From NCBI GenBank assembly GCA_964242115.1, contig CAXSZX010000002.1, forward strand, positions 124,001-188,000: 64,000 nt of DNA, in the 5' to 3' direction. The notes under the pieces were generated by a model. That model made no database searches. It saw nothing but the letters and a program-made list of their open reading frames with translations, and was not told the DNA's origin. Positions 39,910 through 47,867 of the stretch are shown piece after piece. The stretch comes from BOG-908 sp964242115. Lineage in GTDB: Bacteria; Pseudomonadota; Alphaproteobacteria; Acetobacterales; Acetobacteraceae. How positions within the stretch are numbered: position 1 is the stretch's first letter; each line of letters starts with the position of its first letter. The position numbers and the translations under genes were made by a program.

Positions 39910-41229
39910 CTACACGCAAGCCGGCGGTGCCGTGAACCCGTTCAGGATGCGTTGCGCCGCCGCGCGGCCGGTCTGGTAGGCGCCGGCGACCGTGCCGGCC
40001 AGTCCGTCGGTGGCCACCGCCTCGCCGGCGAACGCCAGCCGGCCGTCCCACAACGGCTCGGCGAGGGTAGCGCGCGCGCCGGCGTGGCCAGGGCGCGCAT
40101 AGGCGTAGGCGCCGAGGAAGTCCGGGTCGGCGCCCCAGTTGGTAGCGAACGTGTCCGGAGCGAACAGGTAGCCGACATCGTGGCCGAAGGTGGCGGCGAG
40201 CTCGGCGCGCATGAACGCGCCGGCGCCCTGCGCGTCGTGGGCCAGCGCCCAGGCGGCGCGGCCGCCGACGAAGCCCACCGCCAGGTCGGAGCCGTCGGCC
40301 CAGAAATGGGCGGAGAGGAACGGCGCGCCACGCCGCGGCAGCCGGCGGAAGACGCCGCTGCCGGGTGCGAGGCCCATCCTGTCGGGCCCTGCCGCGCGCA
40401 GCACGACCTTGCTCAGCAGACCCATCGGCAGGCCGTCCAGCGCCTCCAGCACCGCGTAGGGCAGGCCCGGAGAGAACGCGATCGCCTCGGCGCGCAACAC
40501 GCCGGTAGAGACGGTGACGATTGCGGCGCCGGCGCGCAACGTGCCCTGGTTGGTCTCGACCCGCACGCCGCCGGGTTCTGCGGCGACGGATCTGGCGCGC
40601 ACGCCAAGCCGGGCCGGCGTGGCCAGCAGGCGCTGCAGCAGCACGCCCAGGCCGCCGGGGGTGACGTAGTTCTCGCCCTGCAGCTCGTTGGTGTGCCAGT
40701 CGCGCAGGCTCAGCTCGTCCGCGTCGGCCGCGGCGATGATGGCGCCCTCCCAGGTCTCGACCGTCGCGGTCCACGGGTCGTCTGCCACTGCCCCAGCCGC
40801 GTCGGCCAGGCTGCAATCGGCCAGGCCGTCCGCCTCCACTCCGGCGAGACGGGCAGCTACGGCGTCCTGCCACGCCGCCTCCGCCCGGCCGTAAGCCTCG
40901 TGATCGGCCTGCTGGCCAGGCGGGTCCATCACCTGCATCCGGCTGTCCCAAGGAGTGTCCGGTCCGACCGTCTCCCCACGCGACTGCGCCAGGCCTACCA
41001 ACGGGTTGCGATGAGCCGCGTGCAGCCACTGCGCGCCGTGGTCGAACGTCTGGTGGCCGAGTTCTGCCGGGTGGTCGGTGTAGGCGCGGCCCCCAATGCG
41101 CTGGCCGGCCTCGATCAGCTCCACAGCCAGGCCGGAACGCCGCAGCAAAACTGCGGCGGCGAGCCCGGCGACGCCGCCGCCGATGACGGCAACGTCCGTA
41201 GTGGCGCTGGCCGAAGCCAGCGCGGTCAA
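39910..41229 (-). CDS. FAD-dependent amine oxidase family protein
   Basis: A 439-residue flavoprotein. The dinucleotide fold VAVIGGGVAGLAAAVLLRRSG with the downstream Glu in VELIEAGQRIGGRAYTD is the monoamine-oxidase / phytoene-desaturase type start, and the C-terminus has LAFAGEAVATDGLAGTVAGA, which closes the FAD site. The substrate is not evident: amine, polyamine or carotenoid-like substrates are conceivable, but the middle domain does not match known carotenoid enzymes. It overlaps secG by 4 bp. Confidence 0.8.
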   Translation of the reverse strand: MTALASASATTDVAVIGGGVAGLAAAVLLRRSGLAVELIEAGQRIGGRAYTDHPAELGHQTFDHGAQWLHAAHRNPLVGLAQSRGETVGPDTPWDSRMQVMDPPGQQADHEAYGRAEAAWQDAVAARLAGVEADGLADCSLADAAGAVADDPWTATVETWEGAIIAAADADELSLRDWHTNELQGENYVTPGGLGVLLQRLLATPARLGVRARSVAAEPGGVRVETNQGTLRAGAAIVTVSTGVLRAEAIAFSPGLPYAVLEALDGLPMGLLSKVVLRAAGPDRMGLAPGSGVFRRLPRRGAPFLSAHFWADGSDLAVGFVGGRAAWALAHDAQGAGAFMRAELAATFGHDVGYLFAPDTFATNWGADPDFLGAYAYARPGHAGARATLAEPLWDGRLAFAGEAVATDGLAGTVAGAYQTGRAAAQRILNGFTAPPACV

Positions 41230-41603
41230 TGCAGGGGAACCTGCGGCGCCTGCGGGCCGGGCTTGGCCGGAACCGGCTTTTTCGCCGGTGAGCCGGCCAC
41301 AGCTGGGCCGGACGCCGGCGGCGTGGGCACGGCCAGGATGTCGCGACCCGGACCGCCGGTGCCCTTGTTGAGCAATGCGAGGCTCATGGATATGGCGAAG
41401 AACAGGCCGGCAAGGATGGCAGTGGTGCGGGTGAGCAGGTTGGCGGTGCCGCGGCCGCTCATGAACGAGCCCATGCCTTGGCTGGTGCCGATGCCCAGGC
41501 CACCGCCCTCGCTGCGCTGGATCAGCACCACGCCGATCATCGCGAGCGTGACGAACAGGTGCAGGACACGCAGTACGGGGGTGAGGGCAGCTAGCGCGTT
41601 CAT
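41226..41603 (-). CDS. secG: Preprotein translocase subunit SecG
   Basis: A 125-residue protein from ATG 41603. Two membrane helices (about residues 7-27 and 56-76) flank the conserved loop VVLIQRSEGGGLGIG and GSFMSGRGTANLLTRTT, the SecG signature. The C-terminus is a Pro/Ala/Lys-rich tail as in other alphaproteobacterial SecG. It assists SecYEG protein export. It precedes the oxidase gene with a 4-bp overlap; repeat copy 16 lies upstream. Confidence 0.93.
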   Translation of the reverse strand: MNALAALTPVLRVLHLFVTLAMIGVVLIQRSEGGGLGIGTSQGMGSFMSGRGTANLLTRTTAILAGLFFAISMSLALLNKGTGGPGRDILAVPTPPASGPAVAGSPAKKPVPAKPGPQAPQVPLH

Positions 41604-41663
41604 CGGTTCGGCGGGCCTTGGGTGCGAAGGGCGCCTTCTACAGAAGCGGACTGGTGAAGGGAA

Positions 41664-41799
41664 GGAAGGCAAGCAAGTTCTTTTTTGAAAAAACAACCAA
41701 AAAACTTTTACCTCCGCTGTCGCCGAACTACCCGAAGAGTTCGCTGCAGCGAAGGCAGACGTTTTTTGGTTATTTCTTCAAAAAAGAACTGCTTCCTTA
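41664..41799. repeat. Intergenic hairpin repeat, copy 16 (P arm on both sides)
   Basis: AAGGAAGGCAAGCAAGTTCT begins the left arm, and GGTTATTTCTTC with AAAAAAGAACTGC the right; both are P type. The centre is altered to GCTGTCGCCGAACT with a facing AGTTCGCTGCAGCG. The right edge gives the HiPIP TAA stop (41797-41799). Confidence 0.85.
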
Positions 41800-42063
41800 G
41801 CTTCCCTTAGGTGCGTAAGCCACGCACCAGCCCTCGGGGCTGATGTTGCCCGCCACGACCTTGCAGGCGTTAGGGGCCACGAAGTTGACACAGCCGCTGC
41901 ACTTGGCGCCGTCTTTCGGCATGGTCTGATACTGCACCACGCTCTGCTCGACCTTGCTGTCGGCATCCTGTGCGCGAGCGACGGTGGCCATCACGCCGCC
42001 GGCAAGGATGGTCAGGCCGGTGCGGAGGACGCCGCGCCGCGAGTGTCCGGAAAAGCTGGTCAT
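41797..42063 (-). CDS. High-potential iron-sulfur protein (HiPIP)
   Basis: An 88-residue precursor from ATG 42063 (GGGGAG upstream). The N-terminus has a twin-arginine-like signal (SRRGVLRTGLTILAGG) ending near Ala31. The mature part has the HiPIP cysteine pattern Cys55-x2-Cys58-x8-Cys67-x12-Cys80 with CSGCVNF and EGWC, binding one [4Fe-4S]. In several purple bacteria HiPIP carries electrons from the cytochrome bc1 complex to the reaction centre. Its place just downstream of hemA is where many PGCs carry cytochrome c2 (cycA), so it may be the main donor here. Repeat copies lie on both sides. Confidence 0.92.
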   Translation of the reverse strand: MTSFSGHSRRGVLRTGLTILAGGVMATVARAQDADSKVEQSVVQYQTMPKDGAKCSGCVNFVAPNACKVVAGNISPEGWCVAYAPKGS

Positions 42064-42143
42064 TTCACGTTCTCCCCTAATGTGCCGCTTTGCTGGGCTG
42101 CAGGCTAACGAGCGAGAAGCGCAAACGTTGTGACGGGCACAGA

Positions 42144-42278
42144 GAGCAAGGCCTGCTTTTTTGCAAAAAACAGCAAAAAACTTTATCCCTGCTGTCGCAG
42201 AGGTTTGTCCAGCGCGCGACAGCTTCGGGCAAAGTTTTTTGACTCTCTTTGTCCAAAAAGAACTGCTTGCCTTGCTTC
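42144..42278 (+). repeat. Intergenic hairpin repeat, copy 17 (Q left, P right)
   Basis: GAGCAAGGCCTGCTTTTTTG with CAAAAAACAGC forms the Q arm, CTGCTGTCGCAGAGG with GCGCGCGACAGC the centre, and AAAAGAACTGCTTGCC the P edge. It separates hemA from the HiPIP gene and ends next to the hemA stop. Confidence 0.85.
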
Positions 42279-43502
42279 CTACGCCGCCCGCTGAAGCCTG
42301 AGCTGCGACCAGATCGACGACAGCGCCCCAACCAGGTGCTCCACGTCGGCATCCGTGTGCATCGGCGACGGCGTAATGCGCAGCCGCTCCGTGCCGCGCG
42401 GCACGGTGGGGTAGTTGATCGGTTGCACGTAGACGCCGTGCTGCTCCAGCAACGTGTCGCTGATCTGCTTGCACAGAGTCGCGTCGCCCACCATCACCGG
42501 CACGATGTGGCTGGGGTTCGCCTGGTGCGGCACGCCGGCCGCGTCCAGCCGGCGGCGCAGCAGGGCCACCAGCCGGCGCTGCTCCAGGCGCTCGGTGTCG
42601 CTGGCCTTGAGGTGGCGGATGCTGGCCAGCGCGCCGGCGGCAATGGCCGGCGGCAGGGCGGTGGTGAAGATGAAGCCGCTGGCGAAGCTGCGCACGTAGT
42701 CCACCAGGTTGGCAGAGCCGGTGATGTAGCCGCCGATGACGCCGTAGCCCTTGGCCAGCGTGCCCTCGATCACGTCCACCCGGTCCATCAGGCCTTCGCG
42801 TTCGGCGATGCCGCCGCCGCGCGGGCCGTAGAGGCCGACCGCGTGCACCTCGTCGAGGTAAGTGAGCGCGTTATGACGCTCCGCCACGTCACAGATCTCG
42901 GCGATGGGCGCGATGTCGCCGTCCATTGAGTAGATGCTCTCGAACATCACCAGCTTTGGCAACGCGGGGTCGAGTGCTGCGAGGCGCCGGTCGAGGTCGG
43001 CCGGGTCGTTGTGGGCGAACACCTCGATACGCGCGCGGCTGTGACGGGCGCCCTCGATCATGCTGGCGTGGTTCTTGGCGTCCGACAGCACCACGCAGCC
43101 GGCAAGCCGCGAGGCCAGCGTGCCGATGGCCGCCCAGTTGGACATGTAGCCGGAGTTGAACAGCAGGGCGGCGTCCTTGTGGTGCAGGTCGGCCAGTTCC
43201 TGCTCCAGCAGCACGTGGTAGTGGTTGGTGCCGGCGATGTTGCGGGTGCCGCCAGCGCCGGCGCCGCAGACGTCCAGCGCCTCGTGCATCGCGGCCTTCA
43301 CCGACGGGTGCTGGCCCATGCCGAGGTAGTCGTTGGAGCACCAGACGGTCACCTCCTCGCGTACCCCCTCGGTGGCGCCGGCGCGCTGGTGCATCACCCG
43401 CGGGAAAGCGCCGGGCTGGCGCTGCATGTTGGCGAACACCCGGTAATTGCCCTGGGTGCGCAGGCCGTCGAGTTCACGGCCGAAGAATTCGTCGTAGTTC
43501 AT
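42279..43502 (-). CDS. hemA: 5-Aminolevulinate synthase
   Basis: A 407-residue PLP enzyme. TVWCSNDYLGMGQHP and GAGAGGTRNIAGTNHYH are the glycine-binding start motifs, LTYLDEVHAVGLYGPRGGG holds the PLP Asp-His, and EGTLAKGYG carries the PLP Lys251. It condenses glycine and succinyl-CoA, the alphaproteobacterial (C4) route feeding bacteriochlorophyll and heme. The start overlaps the puhE stop by 4 bp, so hemA is the tail gene of the bch-puh operon and is coupled to pigment-protein supply. Confidence 0.96.
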   Translation of the reverse strand: MNYDEFFGRELDGLRTQGNYRVFANMQRQPGAFPRVMHQRAGATEGVREEVTVWCSNDYLGMGQHPSVKAAMHEALDVCGAGAGGTRNIAGTNHYHVLLEQELADLHHKDAALLFNSGYMSNWAAIGTLASRLAGCVVLSDAKNHASMIEGARHSRARIEVFAHNDPADLDRRLAALDPALPKLVMFESIYSMDGDIAPIAEICDVAERHNALTYLDEVHAVGLYGPRGGGIAEREGLMDRVDVIEGTLAKGYGVIGGYITGSANLVDYVRSFASGFIFTTALPPAIAAGALASIRHLKASDTERLEQRRLVALLRRRLDAAGVPHQANPSHIVPVMVGDATLCKQISDTLLEQHGVYVQPINYPTVPRGTERLRITPSPMHTDADVEHLVGALSSIWSQLRLQRAA

Positions 43503-44389
43503 GGCTCGCCTCCGAGGACGGGGTTACCGAAGCGGACCAGGTGCCAGAACGCTGGCACCAGGGGCCGCGGTGAGAGGCGCGGACCGCGCGCCTTGCGGTT
43601 GGGCACGATGTGGGGCTCGGGCGTGCCGCGGACAGAGGTGCGCAGCCACCAGCTCCACAGCGCGGTAAACGGCAGCGGCAGCACCAGCAGCGCGTGCTCC
43701 AGCACGGCCAGCGCGGTCATGCCGATCAGGAACACCAGGCCGGCGGACTGGGCCGGCGTGTGGCCGGGTGCGGCGGCATGCATCACCAGCAGGGCGGTCA
43801 GCGCAGTGCCGCCGACAAGCGATACCGGCATCAGCCAGTTCATCCTGCGGTGCGCCATGAAGCTTAGCAGGTAGGACAGGTGCGCCGGCAGGAACGCCTC
43901 GCCCAGGTTCAGCACGCCGAGGAACACGTTCAGCTTGGCGCTGAGCCGCATGCCCCACAGGATCATGAAGGTCCACAGGCCGATGTGGTTCGGCGCGCCC
44001 CAGGTGGCCCACATCACCGCGACGCCGGTGGCCAGTATGGCGAGCTCGTGGTCGATGCAGGCGGCGGCGCCGTGCCCGAAACGCTGCCAGGTGGTGGCCG
44101 ACGCAGGCGACGCGGTCTTACGCGAGCCGGTCAGGAAGCCCATGAAGAACGCCATCTCGTGCCAGCCCCAAACCAGCACGGCGTAGGTAAAAGCGGCGTA
44201 GGCGCCGGCCAGGCTGGAGTCCTGGCTGCCGGCCGCCAGACGGTAGAACGACACGACGGCCACCAGGGTGAAGGCGCTGAAACTATAACGGAAGGTGCGC
44301 GGCGGCAGGTTGTTGAGAAACACGATGAGTCCGGTGGAAAACCACCAGACGAACAGGCAGTAGAGCGCGGCCAAGGTAGTCGGAGTCAT
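43499..44389 (-). CDS. puhE: Photosynthetic complex assembly protein PuhE
   Basis: A 296-residue membrane protein with seven to eight helices. The family pattern is clear: LYCLFVWWFSTGLIVFLNNLPPRTFR at the start, YAAFTYAVLVWGWHEMAFFMGFLTG in the middle, and WATWGAPNHIGLWTFMILWGMRLSAKLNVFLG. PuhE influences reaction-centre and light-harvesting assembly and bacteriochlorophyll production in Rhodobacter. It lies between acsF (10-bp gap) and hemA (4-bp overlap), the standard PGC place. Confidence 0.92.
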   Translation of the reverse strand: MTPTTLAALYCLFVWWFSTGLIVFLNNLPPRTFRYSFSAFTLVAVVSFYRLAAGSQDSSLAGAYAAFTYAVLVWGWHEMAFFMGFLTGSRKTASPASATTWQRFGHGAAACIDHELAILATGVAVMWATWGAPNHIGLWTFMILWGMRLSAKLNVFLGVLNLGEAFLPAHLSYLLSFMAHRRMNWLMPVSLVGGTALTALLVMHAAAPGHTPAQSAGLVFLIGMTALAVLEHALLVLPLPFTALWSWWLRTSVRGTPEPHIVPNRKARGPRLSPRPLVPAFWHLVRFGNPVLGGEP

Positions 44390-44399
44390 CCAGCCAGGC

Positions 44400-45500
44400 C
44401 TACCAGGAGGGGCTCAGGCGCACCTGGCCCGGCAGCTCGGCGCTGTGCGCAGGCAACAGAAACAGGCGCGCGAAGGTGAGCCCGGCCGACACAGTAAGAG
44501 CGAGGTTCTTCGCAGCACCCAGCACGCCGCCCTGTGCGCGGGCACGCGCCTTGGCCTCGGTAATGCGGCGCATACGCTCCAGCCCCCGCGCGAAGACCGG
44601 GTTGTCGAGGTCCAGCGTGACGGGAAACACCTGCTTGCAGATCTCAGTGGTGGTGCGGAACACCTGAAAGTCGTACTCGGTGGGGTCCATGCCGAGCGCC
44701 TCGTGGAACACCGGGCGGGCATGGTCGCGCACGTACATCGTGGCGAACACGGCGAGCTGGAAGAAGCGCACCCACAGGCGGTTTAGCCCGGTCAGCAGCT
44801 TGGGGTCCGAGCGCATCAGCAGGGCAAAGGCCTCGCCGTGGCGGAACTCGTCGCCGCACCACTGCTCGAACCAGCCGAAGATCGGGTGGATCATGCGCTC
44901 CGGGTGGCGCTGCAGGTGGCGGAAGATGGTGATGTAGCGGGCGTAGCCGATCTTCTCCGACAGGTAGGTCGCGTAGAAGACGAATTTCGGCTTGAAATAA
45001 GTGTATTTCTTGGTCTTGGTGAGGAAGCTGAGGTCCACGCCGATGCCGAAATCCTTCAGGCTCTCGTTGATGAAGGCGGCGTGGCGGGCCTCGTCGCGCG
45101 CCATGAAGGCGAACAGGTCGTGGATGTCGCCTTCGGGGATGCGCTTCTTGATCTCGGCGTAGAGCACGCAGCCGGAGAACTCGGCGGTGACCGAGCTGAC
45201 CAGGAACTCCAGGAACTCCTTGCGGAGCGCCGGCGGCATCGAGGAGAAATCCTGCTTGAACACCTCCGTCTGCACGAAGTGGTTGCGGTTGTGGTCGGCG
45301 CGCAACTCGGCGATCAGGCCGTCCCACTCGGCGCGCACGCGGCTCACGTCGATGCGCGCCATCGCCTCGAAGTCGGTGGTGTAGAAGCGCGGGCTGAGCA
45401 CGGTGTCCTGCTGGGCGTAGAGCGTGCTCTCGTTCGGGCCGTCGGCGCGCTTGTCGGCGGCGGTAACCGGCTTGTCGCCCATCTTGGCTATCGCGTTCAT
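44400..45500 (-). CDS. acsF: Mg-protoporphyrin IX monomethyl ester oxidative cyclase AcsF
   Basis: A 366-residue diiron protein. EFLVSSVTAEFSGCVLYAEIKKR and MARDEARHAAFINESLKDFGI provide one set of Glu and ExxH ligands, and WCGDEFRHGEAFALLM another. It forms ring E of bacteriochlorophyll using O2, so pigment synthesis can run under oxic or microoxic conditions; the anaerobic BchE is not in this window. It sits between orf104 (4-bp overlap) and puhE. Confidence 0.95.
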   Translation of the reverse strand: MNAIAKMGDKPVTAADKRADGPNESTLYAQQDTVLSPRFYTTDFEAMARIDVSRVRAEWDGLIAELRADHNRNHFVQTEVFKQDFSSMPPALRKEFLEFLVSSVTAEFSGCVLYAEIKKRIPEGDIHDLFAFMARDEARHAAFINESLKDFGIGVDLSFLTKTKKYTYFKPKFVFYATYLSEKIGYARYITIFRHLQRHPERMIHPIFGWFEQWCGDEFRHGEAFALLMRSDPKLLTGLNRLWVRFFQLAVFATMYVRDHARPVFHEALGMDPTEYDFQVFRTTTEICKQVFPVTLDLDNPVFARGLERMRRITEAKARARAQGGVLGAAKNLALTVSAGLTFARLFLLPAHSAELPGQVRLSPSW

Positions 45501-45811
45501 GGCGTTCTCCTCGGGTGCAGCACGAGTTCTTCGTCGGGCTGGAAACCCACTTCGTACAAACTAGTCAGCTCGAACAGGCCGGCGAACTGCGTCCAGGCCC
45601 GGCGCAGGGCCCCTGCCCTGGTCAGCGTGGCACGGGCGCAGAAGCTGCGGTGTTCGCCGTATTGCAGGCGGGTGGGCATGCCGTGCATCACCAGGCGGTC
45701 GCCGGGCTGGATGTCCACGCGCGGGATAGCGTAGGCGTGGAAGCTGTCGTCGGATCGTTCAAGATCCACGTCACAGTCGATGTCGAGCGTGCCGGCGGAG
45801 AACACGCCCAT
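45497..45811 (-). CDS. Conserved PGC protein between puhC and acsF (orf104)
   Basis: A 104-residue soluble protein starting MGVFSAGTLDIDCDVDLERSDDSF. It is likely beta-rich in its first half (VDIQPGDRLVMHGMPTRLQYGE) with a helical second half (ALRRAWTQFAGLFELTSLYEVGF). A small unnamed gene is commonly found at this position in alphaproteobacterial PGCs; its function is not known to me. It overlaps puhC by 1 bp and acsF by 4 bp, which ties it to cyclase or H-subunit assembly. Confidence 0.8.
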   Translation of the reverse strand: MGVFSAGTLDIDCDVDLERSDDSFHAYAIPRVDIQPGDRLVMHGMPTRLQYGEHRSFCARATLTRAGALRRAWTQFAGLFELTSLYEVGFQPDEELVLHPRRTP

Positions 45812-46281
45812 CAGGTGGCATTCCGTGCCGTGCTGGCCGTCTGCGCGCGCGGCTGCATCGTCAGCAGGCGCACGAACACCGCCTCGTTGTCCGAACCGAA
45901 CGCCTCGAGTTCCACCACGCGGTTGGTCTGCGGGTCGAACAGCACCAGGCGGCCGTCGGCGTAGCCGGTCAGGCGCAGCGGCGGGGTGGAGCCGATGCCG
46001 TCCATCCGGCGGGTGCGGCCGAAACCGCGCAGCGTGCCGCGCAGGAAGCCGTTCTGGCCGGTCATCACGTCCAGCGTCTGGCCGGTCCTGGCGAGCGTCA
46101 CCACCACGGCGCCGTCGTCACGGTCGGCGAAGCTGAGGATGCGCTGCGCGGTGATCAATGCCTTGGGGGGCTCGACGCCACCACCGGTCAGGCGGCCGTA
46201 GGCGGCGGCGCAGATGGTGAATGCGACGAGCGCGCCGGCGCCGAAGAGGACGGGGCGAGGGAAACTGGGTCTGGTGGTCAT
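45811..46281 (-). CDS. puhC: Photosynthetic complex assembly protein PuhC
   Basis: A 156-residue protein from ATG 46281. One N-terminal membrane helix (about residues 10-28) anchors a periplasmic domain. LSFADRDDGAVVVTLARTGQTLDVMTGQNGFLRGTLRG is the conserved PuhC core, followed by RLTGYADGRLVLFDPQTNRVVELEAFG. PuhC supports RC-LH1 core assembly. Repeat copy 18 separates it from puhB, which is unusual because puhA-puhB-puhC are normally tightly linked. Confidence 0.9.
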   Translation of the reverse strand: MTTRPSFPRPVLFGAGALVAFTICAAAYGRLTGGGVEPPKALITAQRILSFADRDDGAVVVTLARTGQTLDVMTGQNGFLRGTLRGFGRTRRMDGIGSTPPLRLTGYADGRLVLFDPQTNRVVELEAFGSDNEAVFVRLLTMQPRAQTASTARNAT

Positions 46282-46299
46282 GGGCGAGGCCCTAAAGGA

Positions 46300-46427
46300 G
46301 AAAGCGAGCAGTTCTTTTTTGAAAAAAAGAACCAAAAAACTTTTGTCTCTTGAGCGTACGCCGGTTGAGCGGTCCGGGACAGCGCTGATAAAAGTTTTTT
46401 GCTTCTTTTTGTAAAAAGAAGCGCTTA
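46300..46427 (-). repeat. Intergenic hairpin repeat, copy 18, inside the puh operon (P left, Q right)
   Basis: AAAGCGAGCAGTTCTTTTTT with GAAAAAAAGAACC forms the P arm, GCTTCTTTTTGTAAAAAGAA with GCGCTTA the Q arm, and GTCCGGGACAGCGCTG the centre. The right edge supplies the puhB TAA (46425-46427). It lies between puhB and puhC, so it could lower or process the distal transcript for puhC-acsF-puhE-hemA. Confidence 0.88.
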
Positions 46428-47048
46428 CGCGGCCAACCCCAACCGAACCACCCGGGTCTTGAGCCTGACGTCCTCGGCCAACGCCTCCGCCAGGATCAGC
46501 GACGCCTGTTCTGCGCCGGGCACGCAGCGCAGCATCGGCTCCGTGCGCGCCGAGCGCCAGGGACGGGTGTGCGGCCACATCACCAGGTAGGACAGGCGCT
46601 CGCTTGGCAGCAGTTGCAACGGAATGTCGCCGGTGCCGTCCGGATACAGCCGCAGGCCGGCAGACTCGATCTTGGCGAACGGAATGTTGAACTTCAGCGG
46701 CAGCGCCATGCCGAAGCTGATCACCACGCGCTTGCTGGTGATGCTGTAGAGCGTGGTACGCTCGATGGCGCGGGCGTACACGGCGATTAGCAGCAGCGGC
46801 ACCGCGGCCAGCAGCACGCGATGCAGCAACGAGGCCGCCATTGCGTGCAGCGAGACGCCGGACGCCGCCGCGTGCACCGCACAGATCGCGATGATGACGG
46901 CGAAGTAGGCCGCCACGGCACGCAGGTGAAAGACGCGGCGGGTCAACGCACCGGCCTTGGGCGCACTTTGCCAGAGGATCTGCTCGCCGTCGGGCAGGCC
47001 GGGCAGGCTGAGGCTGGGCGCCAGACGGCGCGGAGAGATTGCGTTCAT
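46425..47048 (-). CDS. puhB: Reaction-centre assembly protein PuhB
   Basis: A 207-residue membrane protein. LPDGEQILWQSAPKAGALTRRVFHLRAVAAYFAV opens the family, three hydrophobic segments follow, and the C-terminal PH-like (bPH2) domain has YSITSKRVVISFGMALPLKFNIPFAKIESAGL. PuhB assists H-subunit and reaction-centre assembly in Rhodobacter. It overlaps puhA by 4 bp and ends at repeat copy 18. Confidence 0.92.
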   Translation of the reverse strand: MNAISPRRLAPSLSLPGLPDGEQILWQSAPKAGALTRRVFHLRAVAAYFAVIIAICAVHAAASGVSLHAMAASLLHRVLLAAVPLLLIAVYARAIERTTLYSITSKRVVISFGMALPLKFNIPFAKIESAGLRLYPDGTGDIPLQLLPSERLSYLVMWPHTRPWRSARTEPMLRCVPGAEQASLILAEALAEDVRLKTRVVRLGLAA

Positions 47049-47821
47049 AGTACGGGTCCCATGCGTTGCGGACGTGCGTAGAGCGATCCGCCGGCGTAGT
47101 AGGCGGTGATTCTGTCCTCCTCGCGCATCGTCACCGAGTCCGGCTCGCGCAGGCCCGGCGCCTCGGCGAAATGCCTGGCCAGCACGGCGTTTATTTTGAT
47201 CACCTCCTGCTTCGGGCGGACCTTGACGTAGTGCATCGGCAGCAGCACGCGCCGCGCGCCGAGCTCGGGTGCGGTTTCCACTTCGAGGTAGCGGCAGATG
47301 TACTCCGAACGGTCGATCCAGGCGTCGACCACAGTGCCGGCGACTTTGTCGTCATCGCCGAGCACGGTGAAACCGATCGGGTTCGGGTCTTCGACGGACA
47401 AGAAGAAATCGGTGGCGGTGCGCAGCGGCACGATCTTCGGCAGGCCGTCGTCGTAGGCGACCTCCGGCCCGTCATGGCGCATCGCGTAGGACGCGGGACC
47501 AACACCGTCGACCATCGGGTTGCCGGTGGGCTCGAACGGCGCGCCGGCCCAGGGCAGCACCTGGCGTGCGGCGAATGTTTCCGGCTTGTCCTGCTCGCGC
47601 GGCGCGTGGACCACGGAGCCGTCGCCCATGATGAAGCTTTTCGGCTTCGGCATCGGTGGGAAGTCCATCACGGACTGGCCGGCATAGTCGGGCACCAGCG
47701 GGTAACCCTCGCGGTGGTCCTCAGTGCGCAAGTACCAGATGAGGGCGAAGAAAAAGCCCCAGAACACGTAGATGGCGAGTTGGGCCACGTCGAAATGGGC
47801 AACAATGTTGGCTGGACTCAT
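47045..47821 (-). CDS. puhA: Photosynthetic reaction centre subunit H
   Basis: A 258-residue protein from ATG 47821. One N-terminal helix (AQLAIYVFWGFFFALIWYLR, about residues 13-32) is followed by the cytoplasmic domain with GYPLVPDYAGQSVMDFPPMPKPKSF and RHDGPEVAYDDGLPKIVPLR. Motifs around RYLEVE and VLLPMHYVKV and the C-terminal REEDRITAYYAGGSLYARPQR fit PuhA, which caps the RC on the cytoplasmic side and shapes proton uptake to QB. Confidence 0.97.
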   Translation of the reverse strand: MSPANIVAHFDVAQLAIYVFWGFFFALIWYLRTEDHREGYPLVPDYAGQSVMDFPPMPKPKSFIMGDGSVVHAPREQDKPETFAARQVLPWAGAPFEPTGNPMVDGVGPASYAMRHDGPEVAYDDGLPKIVPLRTATDFFLSVEDPNPIGFTVLGDDDKVAGTVVDAWIDRSEYICRYLEVETAPELGARRVLLPMHYVKVRPKQEVIKINAVLARHFAEAPGLREPDSVTMREEDRITAYYAGGSLYARPQRMGPVL

Positions 47822-47867
47822 CGGTTTTGTCCTTGGCGTGTAGGCGGGAGCGTGTAGGCGCGGCTGT

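Noticed and set aside
39899..41029. Extension of the pyrG frame upstream to 41029
   Set aside because: CTP synthase starts at MTRFVFITGG (39898); the upstream part is a shadow of the amine oxidase gene.
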